From Spirometra erinaceieuropaei (Eukaryota > Platyhelminthes > Cestoda > Diphyllobothriidea > Diphyllobothriidae), in the NCBI GenBank assembly GCA_902702965.1, contig CACRXP010000148.1, positions 1,034,786 through 1,098,785 on the forward strand: 64,000 nt of DNA. Reading direction: 5' to 3'. The position numbers were made by a program, and so were the translations under genes. Shown here piece by piece: positions 35,511 to 48,167 of the stretch (within the stretch, counting starts at the first letter, position 1; the number at the start of each line of letters is the position of its first letter). The notes under the pieces were generated by a model. That model did not search any database, was not told the DNA's origin, and was given only the letters and a program-made list of their open reading frames with translations.

Positions 35511-36477
35511 CAGTTGATGTGCTCTCTCATGGAATTGTAATCGAAATTCGATAAGAAACGATTACTGAAGTAGGGTCGCAAGACCAACTGACACCCGGCA
35601 TAATCACAAGATATTTCAGTCACATCAGAAGGCAGAATATTTAACGCGTTTCACACCGGCCACTTTCAAAAAGTAAACTATTAAAAAATGACCGCCTATG
35701 TAGTGTGAATTTCGTCTATTGATTTTGGATGCCCTTATATATCTAAATATATTTCGCGAAAAAGTGCGCAAAAATATTTTCTTGGGTTTTTTCAGTAGCG
35801 GATTAAGTCTCTTTTAAATTTTGCGTTCGGAGAAGGCGCATAGTTCGTTTTTAAAGGACCTCGATTTCTGAATGAATTTGAAATTGACTGGCCGTCGCAC
35901 TTGTATTCTGGGTTTCTAAACTATAGACTATATCTTTCCTGTAAGGCGCATCACACATTTATGTATGCTATTAAGTGGAACTAACTTGGGACTCTTAAAA
36001 TTTCGCAGTGTATGTGGATCACGTTCCATACCTTGCAAGCTGCATTTATAAACGGACGTATACGATGATTCATAGGCAGACATTTTACGGTTTTAAAAAT
36101 CCCAAAATCCAGAAATTAGTTAAAAGTGAAAAATGTCTTTCCCTATGAACGTACTTCGACAAAAAATTATGCTACCAACCGAGAGCAATAAAAGATATTT
36201 CTGGGCATGTCTTCTACATAAATTATCAGGGTATATAAAGACATGAAATATCGATAAGAATAAATCATACTAAGTAGACATCCAGTTCGTACGAAGTGAA
36301 GCTTTTGCAAACGGTCGGAAAGCAGTTTGTTTAAAGGTCGGAATCCTGACCTGACTGTAATAGCTCGTGATTATGCTGTGAGACAGTCAATCTTACGACC
36401 TTGCTCGAGCAATCTTCTTTAGTCAAAGACACGTTTGGGAATTTTGGTTAGCATCTTATGACATGGTGCATCCACTG
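35511..36477. mobile_element. Mariner-type MITE, 967 bp
   Basis: CAGTTGATGTGCTCTCTCAT follows TA at 35509-35510. The right end reads atgacatggtgcatccactg, with the flank mutated to tg. Central blocks match the 5.5 and 13.4 kb copies. Confidence 0.75.
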
Positions 36478-37830
36478 TGTGTCAACAACATGTCAGCACT
36501 TACCCGACATCTAGCTAGCTCCTTCCTACTCTACTTCACATTTCACGTGCCACACGCAGTGCCATCAGTGTCGAATGCACCGACAAATCCACAGGAGACA
36601 TCGACATCACTACCTAACCACGACAGTAACTTGAAGAGATTTTGGTTTGTCACCTAGACGGTTTATTTTCTCCGCAATACCGTAATATTCTACGTGATAC
36701 ATTTTTTCGAGCCCTAGCCCACATAGCAAGCTGACACTAGGCTGCTTTTTGTCATCTGTCACTGAGAACACCTCGATGGCTAAACCAGTATTTATGTTCG
36801 CCAGGTGAGTAGATCCCCGTCACCTAATACTATACAGCCAGATATTTCTCCTAGGGCGGAGGTGGTACATTAATATCTGATTTCTGCGGGTAGGTTTGAG
36901 TAGTTCAGAATAATGCTCATGAACTCCAAACCCATTTTTTTACTAAATTGATATTCGTTCGCGTCCGAGCCTAGGTGGGGAGGAGAAGAGAGCGCGAGAG
37001 ATACGATGCAATTCTACTATTAGGCTTCAGTCACAGTTTTCGCTCTAACAATGCTGTGGAACAGACGGTGGGCATCTTCATAAATGGCAGTTGAACTGTG
37101 ACTACTTTCCAACATATACCCGTGGCTCCCGCGTCATCAGCCTACACCTCTGCGGGACATCCACCTAGCCAAAAATCCGCACTCCTAATCACATCATCAC
37201 ACATCGTTCCAGCTGCACACACACGCATCGTGGGGACATTTTGTGGGGACTAGTGGGCCGAGCATGAGGCTGCAATGACCCCTTAGTGCAGCGATATTGC
37301 ATGCAATCAAAAAATAACTCCCCAACGTAAAAACGGAGGTTTTTTCCTGCGCTTTTAATCCCTGATAAGGTCCGGATTTGATATACATGATGCAGGTGTA
37401 GACAATGTAAGCAATTCAGGACCGACAATGTCCGCAGGCGGCTGAATGCATGCCAGCTAGAAGAACAAACGAGGAGAGCAGTTGCGATTGTTAAATCGCT
37501 TGTGTAAGATTAACATTCAGCATTGCTCTCAGTTTACAATCCACAATCACAAGCAAACTTTGCGGTAGACCGTTAAGCAACGACGCAGGATGAGACCCAT
37601 TCCAAATAACCCAAGATAGGTTCACGGGTCTTACGGGCCGGGTGGAGTACGGTTTTCACAGAAGATTAAAATGTATAGCATTCAAAAGTTGACATCCTGC
37701 CAAGACCGAAATATGTCAGGACTACGTCCAATGAGAATGAATGTTTTGACTCCACTTAAGTAAACCTTCCTAATCGAAAACACATTTCAGAATTTCAGCC
37801 AATATTTCATGAGATCGGTCATTCACTGTA

Positions 37831-38060
37831 CTGCCGAATGGGAGGCTTACAGTGCCTTCCCGGCAGAAGGGTACGAGCACTACATGGTCCACCACTCCAG
37901 AAATTTTAAGGACCATGTAACAGGCCGCAACACAGACGCCATCGAGGCGTATTGAAGCCAGCTAGAGAGGAAACTGCGGGAAAGTGGGCCGGTCTCCGGA
38001 AAGGTCTCCCTGAGCTCATCTAGACGAAGCCCAGTACACAATATGATTCCGTCTCCACCA
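37831..38060 (+). pseudogene. Merlin (ISXO2-type) transposase fragment, copy A
   Basis: Reads CTAEWEAYSAFPAEGYEHYM, VHHSRNFKDHVTGRNTDAIE and AY, then a TGA stop and SQLERKLRESG. This is the second half of the DDE core of IS1016/Merlin transposases (pattern TDEW.AY....GY.H..VNHS..F...TG.HT..IE..WS..K). The Asp of TDEW is lost here, and the Trp after IEAY has become a stop. A MITE right end plus TA (37828-37830) replaces the upstream part. Confidence 0.75.
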
Positions 38061-38129
38061 AAAGGTCCATTAAACGGATTTTTGGTGTGTTTTTTTAAAC
38101 TTATGTTAATATCATTTGTTCGTATGCGC

Positions 38130-38940
38130 GATGGTTGTGGCAGGGAAAAAGCGGTCGCTGAAAGGCAAACTGAACTCCAAGGACCTTGAGGGACGAAAAC
38201 TCCTGGTATGAATAACAACGTATCGAAAGGTCACCGAATTTATCGGAAAACTCCTATTACTAAAATTCATGAAAGATTTCCGTGTGGGGGTTTTGCAGCG
38301 ACTGAAGGAAGGACATTTCTGTTGAACCGCTAAAGTAACAAAGGTGGACATTAAGACTTTATGGTTGGCCACTTAACGAAAGTTGACCTTGAGCTAACGA
38401 GGATCGGAGGACGAAAATCTCTAGTATTTGCCGTTTACGAAAGGTTTCCGTGTGAGCGTGCAGTGATTCCACGGATGGTATCGATGCCTTACCCGCTAAA
38501 GGCAACGCTGTTGAACATGTGATTGCTTTGATGGCAACTTATTGAAAGGATGGAGGGAACAAAACTGCTGGTAGGGATGGCAAACTATGGAAAAGTAAGC
38601 TGAACCCAAAAAGAAGGGGGAAGGAAGTCTCTAGTTATTGCCATTTTTGAAAAATTTCCGTCTGTGTGTACAGTGACTCAACGGATGGAATTGATGTCGT
38701 AGTCGCTATAGACAACGCGGTTAACTCTGTGTCCGGTAATGACGGCAACTTATCGAAAGGTAAACCGAACCCCAGGTGACAAAGCGAACAAAACCACTGA
38801 TATGAATGACATCATATCGAAAAACACACTTAATCTAAAGGAGTTGATGCAAGAATACCCCGTAGTACGCACGTTCACCAAAGACATCCGTGCGGAGGTT
38901 CAGTGACCGAATGGGTGGCATCTCTGTCGAGGCTGGAAAC
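38130..38940. repeat. Satellite-like tandem array, about 170-230 bp units, copy A
   Basis: About four diverged units. Each carries a block near ttccgt.tg.g.gt.cagtga, then acggatgg.at..atg, a cgctaaaggcaacgc block, and cttatcgaaaggtaaaccgaac-like sequence. ttccg blocks fall near 38278, 38447, 38655 and 38886. The array follows the Merlin fragment in both segmental copies. Confidence 0.65.
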
Positions 38941-39370
38941 GTGACGCTTCTGTTTTCTAATTCAGTAGGCAGCTGTATGTAGTATATAATCCGGAGTCTC
39001 ATATTGCGCCCTTACCGAGCGTTTAATCTTTACTTTCCTCTGGCAAAGCCAAATACGCTAAATTCCATGCCAAAAGAGCACCGGAATCCTCGTTCTGAAT
39101 ACGGTTTTGGAGGTCATTCATTTCAGAAAGGCAACAGTCATTGGTTTTCAGCCGCGCCGAGGTTCAAACGGAAGCAGCCCCAGCACTGCTCCTCTTACCA
39201 CTTTTCCGCTTGCTTAATTAATCACGATTCGGTCGTGAACAGAGGCTTGGTGACAACAGCCAACCGACAAAAGCCAAGTCCATCAACCACAATCTACGAT
39301 AATGGTTTCTCTGGATTTCAGCCGTTATATTACTCGGCTAGGAGGAGATTGTTTCAACCATAGTCTTCCT

Positions 39371-41139
39371 GGAACAGCATCCATCCCGCAGCCTGCATTC
39401 CATAATTGCGGCTAAATAAACAATACTACTGGTTGCAGTACTTTTGTTGGTAAGCATCCAGAGAACACTACCTGTCCAAAGTGAGCACTGATTTGAATGG
39501 CGAGGGATGCAACCGTAGAATGGAATTTGAAAGAGAATATGGTGACCTATATGATGAAAGGTGTCGAAGATTACGAATGATCGTTAATCACTCGCAAAAT
39601 GACACTAGATCATGGAGTCCATATCTAGATTAATAAATGCTAGCTGTAAGGGAATCGAAGACGTAAAAGAAATAGTAAAGGGAATACTCCCTTGTTTAGA
39701 TGTATCAATTTATTCGAGAAAGCAGAAAATTCAAAAAAACGTTCGAGATGGTTGAAATTTAGTATATTTCGGATACCAATGCACGAGAATGGACTAAATA
39801 TTACCCCGTAAATAAAATGACGTTTAGTGAAATTTACAGTAAAATATTTTTAAAACTTTGTATAATGCCAGTATGCCGGTTTACCAACAGCCCACATTCT
39901 GAGTATATATTCCAAAATGCTATTCAGAGAATTCGTGAAACTTTCAACGTATTTGTATTGACTAAGATACAGTTTAATAAGGCACACATTATTTTGATTT
40001 ATCTCGCAGATATGGACGCCATAGAAATGAAAAAGTTTACAAGGTCGCATGTTGCCAAGCCGGTCAGTGACTCATCAATTCAAATAGATTTAACGGATGC
40101 AGCCTTAAACTTACCATCTAATGTTCGTCAAAAGAATGTTTCTTCCGCAAATTCAGTTCGCTATTATTCCCTGTTCCGGGTCACTTTGAATTTCAGATGG
40201 CTCTTGAGATTTCGCTGAATACTTTGCGATTTTCGGTGTTTTAAATTGACTGTCTATAAAGACAGGTTCTATATTATTTGCTCAAAAAACCTTCAAATCA
40301 TGCATTTCTATGTGCTACTAAAAAGAAGCCATCCGGCTGTCATTAAATTTTGCAGGAGATTTAATTCATACGTTGCACAAGCAAACGAGGAGATACAGTG
40401 TTTTATGAAAATACATTTCACGATTAAAAAAAAATCTCAGAGTTATAAACCGTAATAAACCTGGTGATAATCTTTTCTAAGCAAAACATTCGACGAAATA
40501 AGTCTCAAATAAATGAGTAAGCGAACGACCAGTTTTAGTGTGTTTTCTAAGATACATATTCGAATTAATGAGGTCAGCGAAAATCAATTTGGGAAATCCA
40601 TACTAATCGACTAGTTATTTTCCCTGAGTACACTTTATCCGGTCGGCACCAACGAAGCTCGTTCAAAAGCTGGCATGCTTATATGACTGAAATATCCAGA
40701 CATTCCGCAGAAAAATCTTTAATTATACAATCCTACTTTAGTCACCTTCCCTCATCGAAAACACACCTCAAAACATTCCATGAGATAGCAGGGCCTTCTA
40801 TCAAAAGCTCATATAAGCAGAATGTTAAGAGGTAGCAGGAAAGAACAGATGAATATTAAGGGGGTATTACGTATGTCATATGGAACGACTACCAGGTGCA
40901 GTGGTTGAAATCTCTCGAAATATGTTTAATCAATAAAATGAGACGGAAATCAGCCCTCGGCGAAGGGACTCACAGAAATTTAAAGCTATTCAGTTAGTTA
41001 TGATTGAGGAGGAAGAAAACGGATACGTCTAATAGAACTGAATTCTTGTAAAATACGTTTACAATGTTAAGACCATTAAACCGGTGAACGCCACAAGCAA
41101 GGGATTATACCGCAGGCATTTCTGATCGTTCCTGCATGA
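39371..41139. other. AT-rich stretch with a truncated MITE arm
   Basis: A 133-codon frame at 39817-40218 and a 69-codon frame at 40246-40455 are open, but they are AT-rich with no recognisable domain, so they are not called. A MITE right arm lies at about 40490-40795 (gtcagcgaaaatcaattt, gttcaaaagctggcat, tcgaaaacacacctcaaaacattccatgagatag). Confidence 0.4.
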
Positions 41140-41342
41140 AGTAAAAACCGCAAAATATCAGGCCTGTCCACCTAATTCCTTATCAACTGAATCCCCTCCT
41201 CTACCGTTCACCCTACTTCTATTCCGTAACACGTGACCACCACCTGAATCAACAAACGTCAGTGGGCATCCGCGTGGTTGGTCGGGCTCAAGGTCGCACG
41301 AAACCAATCAATACAATTTAAGCCTTGAACTGCGTCACAAAG

Positions 41343-44250
41343 CAACTGGACGAGCTACGAGATGCTGAGCCCATCCAAACTCTTGTGCCGTTGCATTCAA
41401 TGGTGGAACCAGGATCAACATGTAGTTGGATCGTCAATATTACCGTATGAACAGGGTATGTTCCGTCAGTATATGGACGGAACCTCGTATGCAGATAGCA
41501 GTAAGTCCGTTTATTGTATCTTTCAAGATTTATTCTTTCTGCATCTCCTCGTCCACAACACCTAAGCAATAACGTGAGCCCGCATTAATGAAGAAATTCC
41601 AGCAATTATAAATAAGATATATGCATCGCACAAGGTCTTTATGCATGCATTTTCTATCTTGCATTGACCGATACTTTTACCGACTTGATTTATTTAAGCC
41701 AGCTAAGCATCACTTATCTAATACGCACGACCGAGGATGGGGGATGACCTTGGGCGTAAAGAAGCATTATTTTAGGTTGTTGGTGTCGGTTTTCATGAAT
41801 CCATTTTAACTCATGACTTTCTACCTATAAGTAGATCAGATTTCAGGTAATCCATTTTCTTTACCTTGTCTTCTAGTTCATAGTGTATCAAAATTCAATA
41901 CGTACAAATGTCCCAACTGCGCAACACCCGTCAGCACACTTAGTGTAGCATCCTCATCTACAAATCCCATGATTTTTAAGGACGGTAGAAATTCGGACAG
42001 TAAGGAGGAATCTAGCATTGAACAGGACATAATTTTCAAATCTGATACATCCATATGGACAACTGGCACCGAGCACACAGCTGTTCGATGGAGATCAGCT
42101 CCCTCTAGACTAGGTGAGAAAATCTCCGGGTCAACAAGTTTGGAATATGTCAGTCGCTTGAGCCTCACAAGTGAAGAAAACCTACGCACTCTGGAAGGTA
42201 ATTCAACTCCCATATCGCAATCATCAAATTCCGCACACCAGAAGGAGTCGGAAGGTGAAGTGGATAGTGTATCAGCGGCCGGTTCAAACAGCTCCATTTC
42301 ATCAATATCGTCCTCATCCTCAACCCCCACGCTTGACCCCCAACATAGGGACCCAGGACCCCCAACGATAGCATTTAGCGGACCAAATCTCCGTCCGACT
42401 CCACATCCAAGATCTCGTAGGTTGGATCCGAGAAAATCCCAGTCATCAGCCAAGTCGCCGCTGTCACCTCTTCCACAGCCACCACCACCACCACCACCGC
42501 TGTCGTTGTTGGCACCAATGCGATCAACGAAGTCGCCACTCCCACATTCTCTACCACCTCATCCGTTCACGGCGCCGATTTCGCCGTCACCATCTCCACC
42601 GCCAACGTTCCCCTGTCTGCTGGACTTGGACTCGTGCAGACCATCGACGCCACCACAACGGCCTTGCCCACGGCCGCGACATTCGGCCACCCCAGCACTC
42701 CCAACGCCAGCCAATCCGCCACCGCCAAGGTCGTTGTCCGCAATGGCACACCCACCACCACTTCCACCACCACCGCCACCAGGATGGTTGACCTTGAAGC
42801 AGGTGGAGACAGTAGCGACTGCAGAGGAGTACACGCCGCCTCCGTCCTTGACGCCGTCCCCTGCTCCCTCCCCGACTCCGTCTCAGCTCCTAAATGCACT
42901 GATTGCTTGGCCGTCGCCGACGCCGTCGTCGCCGAAACCCTCAACCCTACTGACATCACTGCCGGAACCCTTATCGACGCTGACCCCTTCCACACAACTT
43001 TCCCTTCCACAGTCTCAACTCCCAGAGGCGTTGAAGGGGTTGAGTCCATTGCCATTATTAACCCAACCCTCCTCATCACCAGAACTGTTGACAACGTCTA
43101 CCTCGTCTCCACCATTATCCCCATCACCCTCCACCCTGTTGGTGCCGTTGAAGACGTTGACGGGACCGCCGCCACCGCCGACGACGACGCCGCCCTCATC
43201 GCCGCCACCACCCCTATTCATTTCGCGTCTCTCGCCTGCCGATGAAGTCGGCTTACTTAGCAGCCACATCAGCGAGAGTCGCGGTTCTGATCTTTCGCTC
43301 AGAGGTGGTGGAGATTCACCCCGGATCCAACTGACACGGCTCCTCCAGACAGGAGTTCCAGAGGAAACTGAAATGAGGTGGACTCAGACAACTCCAGTGT
43401 TGGACAGCGGCGACGAAGTTGTGTGCGTGCATCCGACGTCCATGGGTATGTTTGAAAGGCAGTTTGTCAATATTTACAGTCTCTTTGACAAACTTCGTTT
43501 TAGGCCACATTGTCTACTATGTTAATGAGGTTATGAGTATCTTATCCAAACTCAAGTAATGATGAAAGACCACGTGTATTCAATCCATCATTCGGCGTAG
43601 TCTTAATGGGAATTTTTTTACTTTTCAAGACAAAAGCCCAGTTTCTCCTGCCAAACCGGTCAAGGTATGTGCTCTCCTTGTTAAGACATTTGTGATATTT
43701 GCGCCTTTGAATTCATCTGATGGTTCATTTCGTTTTTTTTATCTACAGAGAAGTAGGCATCGACGCTGGAGGCGACTGATTGCCACTCTACGCAGGTTGT
43801 TTTGTCTAAGCACATAGAGCAAATGGTAGGCCTACCAGATCCTCCCCATCGGCTATGATGACCCTCGCTCCCACCTAGAATTAAGTAGTATTTTTGTAAG
43901 TAATTCAATAATTAAATTAACTTCTTATCAGAACTTGGTCTTCTCACTATACAATTACAATTGCCGTCACATGGGGAAACAGACCTCGCGCCGTAGGTCA
44001 ATCTATCTTACTGAGGTCTCTGTGGGCGTGCTTACGAGGGAAGTCAGATTCCCTAGTCAGCGTGAATGTACATCTTCGATTTTACCATTCGCACTTTCTC
44101 GTACACCTGCGCTACTCTGCACTGTTGCTTGAATATGCCAGAAATGCACACAACCACCGGTTTCGACTTGCGACAACGGGTGTTCTGGTTTCGCTGCCGT
44201 TTGATTTCGACGGTTTATGGATCAATTTTATACGCCTGAATCTGTTGTAG
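41343..44250 (+). CDS. Candidate gene: CxxC pair plus long proline-rich region, unknown family
   Basis: Five phase-compatible exons: about 41343-41500 (donor gtaagt; start uncertain), 41877-43445 (acceptor tcttctag, donor gtatgt), 43630-43664, 43749-43795 and 43932-44250 (stop). Exon 1 reads YEMLSPSKLLCRCIQWWNQD and SSILPYEQGMF. Exon 2 opens HSVSKFNTYKCPNCATPVST (one CxxC, a possible half metal site), then a Ser/Glu-rich acidic part, then about 300 residues dominated by Pro, Ser, Thr and Leu, with runs of up to seven Pro. Exon 3 encodes DKSPVSPAKPVK, and exon 4 is strongly basic (RSRHRRWRRLIATLRR). Exon 4 could instead end the gene with its own TAG at 43815-43817, because its donor (gttgtt) is weak. 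The 5' end and start codon were not found. A scaffold or signalling role is only a guess. Confidence 0.5.
41877..43445 (+). CDS. Main exon of the proline-rich candidate gene
   Basis: One open frame of 523 codons, entered with two bases of a split codon, much longer than chance in this window. Pro-rich coding from CCN/CNC repeats at 42470-43240 also opens other frames on both strands; those are by-products of composition. The first 100 codons are preserved as protein-like sequence in broken duplicates at 54.5 and 54.9 kb, which supports this frame. After the Pro-rich part the frame continues with SRLSPADEVGLLSSHISESR and ends near VCVHPTSMG at the donor. Confidence 0.6.
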
Positions 44251-45610
44251 TCAGACGCAATAAACATCTGGGGGTTTCTTTTCAGTCACACCTTGCCGGA
44301 CTTGAATTTCTCCAGTCGACAAGCCCCACCAACGAGGACCAGCTCGAACCTCCTGATAATCATCGAAATGGACTCACATTTTCTTTAGCAGCCAGCTACT
44401 AGAGAGGACTTTATTTTTCGTGATTCTGTGCAACAGCACACATTCGTCGATTTCCCCGTTATCTCGGTCACTGTACTAGGACCAAACGTATCAGTCCTCA
44501 GTTAGAGCTACGTTTTTCATACAGATATCATTACTTTCTAGTCTTGATCATTGCTTGCATTATTAGACCGATGTGCCCGAACACCACACATGTTCATTCG
44601 CTTTCGCATTGGCACCATTTTCCGGAACGAAATTTCAACCGGGAACGCAATTTTCGGTCTCAGTCAGACAAGACGGAAAACAAACGCTGAACTCAAAATA
44701 AGGAATTCCTCATGCGACATCTACCTTGAAATTGAGCAAAAGTGAGGTAGACGTTAGCTTACTGACATGATGTGCTGTATCTCCAAACTTTTAAACCCTG
44801 CTCTCAAAATAAGGGGGCGGGCGTAGATGGGAGAAATCTAGATTTATTAAGGAAGGTGTACCCATTAATCCCAGCGAGATTGAGCCCTCGACGCGAATGT
44901 GAAGAAATTAGAAATCCGAGCTAACTAGAAAGCCAAAACAGGGAACAGAATACACATATGACTGCGTGATGGGGGAAATTAATCAAGAGCTGGACGAAAC
45001 GAACTTGAGAGAAGAATTCAAAGACTCAGCTAACTTCTGGTCAGAAGGAACGATAACCTTCTTATGAAGTGCAAGTAACCAGCACATTATGTAAATTTGC
45101 GTAACGTATAAGACACAGGCATGGGGTCTAAGGGAAATTGGCAAGATTGTATACGATATGCGACAGCAGAAGAAAAGCACATAAATGCTTTGCACGAGAG
45201 CAGCCGCAAGAGAATACCGAGATGGTAAGTATCTTATCTCAGGAGCTTCTTCGATTGCGCGAATCTACTCTGTAGACGGAAAAACCACAGATTTTGGAGA
45301 GCTTGGCTCAAGACCAAGACAACAGACACTACATTCGATGAAGAATAAACTTTAGAATAGCAATGAATCGAAACACCAGTAAAGTCATTTTCGGGAATGT
45401 CTACGCTGAGCAAGGATTCACCATAACGTATCCAACCTTCAGCATACGGACGACAAGAAGGCTACAAGGATGAGCGAATCTCTCTGTTACTGGTGACTCA
45501 ATGTCAGACGTATTTTCAGTGGATGGGGCATGCCACACAAAGTGGTTATCAATGAAGTAGGTCATTGTAATGTCAATTAGGTCCTCGTGTTGGACGAAGT
45601 CCCCCGCGGG
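44251..45610. other. No gene recognised; possible alternative last exon
   Basis: After ttttcag at 44279-44285 a phase-0 frame runs to 44402 (SHLAGLEFLQSTSPTNEDQL to SLAASY, stop). It could be joined to the exon ending at 43664 as an alternative end of the proline-rich gene. The remainder shows nothing. Confidence 0.3.
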
Positions 45611-45690
45611 TTTTTCAGCATGGTGGGTAGCCCAACGCTCTAACCATTGAGCCACGGGCTCGTTGTCCTATCGGTTGTGATCGGGTATAT
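45611..45690 (-). repeat. tRNA-derived SINE head
   Basis: The minus strand reads gagcccgtggctcaatggtt agagcgttgg, a good A-box region, preceded by the family head ending cgataggacaac. Tail fragments of the family lie at 45821-45870 (minus), 45900-45990 (plus) and 46018-46085 (plus), so 45.4-46.1 kb is a SINE cluster. Confidence 0.6.
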
Positions 45691-46621
45691 TAACTATGGT
45701 AGAGGGGCACTCATCAATCGCACTACGGGAAGCTCTCGTCGCGTTGTATCTTTTAGATTAATATAGGGCTCATGAGGTTAGTTACACAGCGACGAGGAAC
45801 ATATGCGGATAGGAGCATCAAAAAAGGCAACGGAGGCTTGGACGGCCATTTCTGGTTTATAAGGCCTCATCCGCCGGCCAAAACCTCCGAAGGCCTGAGG
45901 TTGATAGTTATTAGCTGATGACGGACAACAAGCCTGGAACGGTCATTTCAGTCTCCATTGTGTTTGTTGGCGCTCCTCTCACCATATATTCATGGTTGCT
46001 ATACAAATGAATTCATAGGCTGAGGGCAGTTAATAGGCCAGAAATCGCCACTCCAACCTCCCTTGCCTCCTGTCGGCATGATTGACTCTGAACTGCGCGT
46101 TCACCCTCAACTGCTTTTCGAACGAAGTCTAGCAGGGTTGTAACGAGGAAACAGACAATGCTATCTGTGACGTCAAACGGGCCTACTACCTCATTAGCCA
46201 GTGAGCATAAAATGGTATCTAGTCATCTCAGCACAATCTCCGTGCCGTACTACGGCGTATAAACAAAGAGCTTAGGAGACTGTGTTATCAATCCTTTTTT
46301 AAAAAGTTCGATTCGCGCCAGAGATTTTCTGATCATCGTCCTAACAAGCAACACCCAGGTGTTGCAGAGGTCAGCGAATAGTGTGATATCAACTTTAGGG
46401 ACACTGTAAACCGTGGTGTCATATATCGAGAAGGCGATTAAACTCAAATCACACCAATGTCTCATGCAAATTAAAGCCTGGAGTTCGAGTTTGTCTGGAT
46501 TTCAGGGCAGTCTCATTCGAAAAGCAGTTACTATAGACTTTCCCGTGCAAGGTTTGCTTGTTCACATCATACCTAAGTCAGGCCGGTTGCAAGACCACTA
46601 TTAAAACGAATGAAAAATGTC

Positions 46622-47035
46622 CACAGCAACGGTATGGAGAAGAAGCCCAATTTACTCTCAGTAGACTGTGGATCGTGTCATACATTATTGGCGATAAGGG
46701 GAATTTCACGGGTAGGGCACCGTACTAGACCGTAAACTGACGAAATGCAGAGAAAAACAGACATTTTTGGGTTTTCTCTTGCAAGAATCGTCGCACGCTT
46801 TCGTGCGACAACCGAAATGAGTGCGGTAATTAAACATAAAAAAGAAGCCAATTCCAAAAAGTAAAGGAGTTTGATAGGTGATTTGAAGTCATGGCAAATG
46901 ATTGTTATTGACAGGGTAAAGTCTGCGAACGCCTGCTAATGGCTGCCAAGATAAAAGCCCATATGATGTGATCCACATTCTGCCGTTAGTTAAGGGGGGT
47001 CCTTCGCCAAATCATTGCCATTTCTTCTAATGGAA
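46622..47035. mobile_element. Second copy of the 17.7 kb inverted-repeat element
   Basis: The left arm agcaacggta...cagtagactgtggatcgtg is repeated inverted as gatccacattctgccgttag ttaagg...gtcctt...cattgcc at 46978-47035. The length is close to that of the copy at 17705-18140. Confidence 0.6.
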
Positions 47036-48165
47036 TCCCACTTAGTCTGGTAGGATGAGTAAAGTCTTTCATACTAAGAGCATTTTTCACAGTCCATCGT
47101 ACAGAAAACACTTCTAATTGGACATGAACTTCCAGAATACAGACGGACCTCTCCTCCGGATATTTACGCCAGTCGACTCCAAAGGAGCGAATTGGCCAGA
47201 TGATGGTGGAGAAAGTAGGACCGTCATGCTGGACACAAGGACAGTGACTTGTGCGTGAATTAGTTCATATTGACGGCAAACTTGAGCGGCATCTGCCCGC
47301 TGCAAGACTAATTCATGACGAGACATCTAAACATGTCCTACACACGCCTAGCCCGTGCACGCGGGAACATGTCTTCATCAAAACAACCAAAGAGCAGCCT
47401 AGATCCCACCTGTGTGGGAATACCGTAGAGCTCACCACAAGACGGAGCCACTGCAGCCCGACTCTACGGTCTGGGAGGACCGAATTATCCTGTCAGCTGG
47501 TAGCATTCCAAAGCATGCCTTTTAGCCCATCGTGATTGTTCAAAGCCACGTCAAATTGTTTATAACGGGGAATGTGGTCCGAGTGCTGTGGGAACGGTGT
47601 CCTGACACATGCGTGGGAACCCCACATAAGCCACTTGAGAAGGAATCATTAGGTCCTGACTCTTTATCCGCCAGTCAGTCACTCCGAACATACAGGACTG
47701 ACCTCGAGATCTCAGTTGTATCGTCAGTTGTACATCTCCTAACCCGCAGCTCTTAACCCGTTGTGATGGATTCAAACGCGCCGCATTTGACGAAATCGCT
47801 TGGGATGCCGCAAGGTGGAGTCCCAAAAGTCGCCGTCACAATCGCCCCCTCACGATCTCACCACAAAAATCTTTCGGCAGATCAACCAGCTGACGATGGG
47901 GGTGGGTAGAGCGGCTGACTGATCTACGAGGATTCGTATACGTTTGCCGCATCCGACCTAATCAAGCACCGGCATGCGCCTGAGACCACTCTACTCACTT
48001 ATGGCAGAGGTGCGCATTCTGTGTCGGTGGTGTGCGGCGTGGGTCGAGACTGTTTGTCGTGTAGGCGATGGTAGAAGATTGGTGATGATGAGGTCTGAAC
48101 TGCTTTGTTTTGGCGCAAATTCCCTCGGATCCACATCTAACATTCCTGACTGATACATGTGTGCT
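47036..48165. other. No gene or repeat recognised
   Basis: GC-richer than the surroundings, with several overlapping short frames on both strands, but none shows a domain. Confidence 0.35.
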
Positions 48166-48167
48166 AG

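Larger units (their letters stand above)
36815..39370. repeat. Segmental duplication, copy A
   Basis: Same order and orientation as copy B (57885-62600). Shared blocks: cacctaatactat.cag..agatattt, gtggggacatttt.tggggac, ttgcgattgttaaatcgctt, a MITE right end, a Merlin fragment, a satellite-like array, and gcgccgaggttcaaacgg...gtgacaacagccaa. Copy A lacks the solo LTR and the 1.17 kb tandem duplication seen in copy B. Confidence 0.8.

Noticed and set aside
38130..38940. CRISPR-like array
   Set aside because: Units of 170-230 bp without short conserved repeats and unique spacers; a eukaryotic satellite-type tandem array.
39817..40218. 133-codon AT-rich frame
   Set aside because: Possible small protein, but with no domain, no splice context and an AT-rich codon pattern like that of the surrounding non-coding DNA.
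41878..42453. 191-codon minus-strand frame opposite the proline-rich exon
   Set aside because: Antisense shadow of the plus-strand frame, which has matching splice sites and the CPNC/Pro-rich protein pattern.
42567..43245. Several 90-200 codon frames on both strands over the CCN-rich tract
   Set aside because: Triplet-repeat composition keeps all frames open; they lack exon borders or domains.
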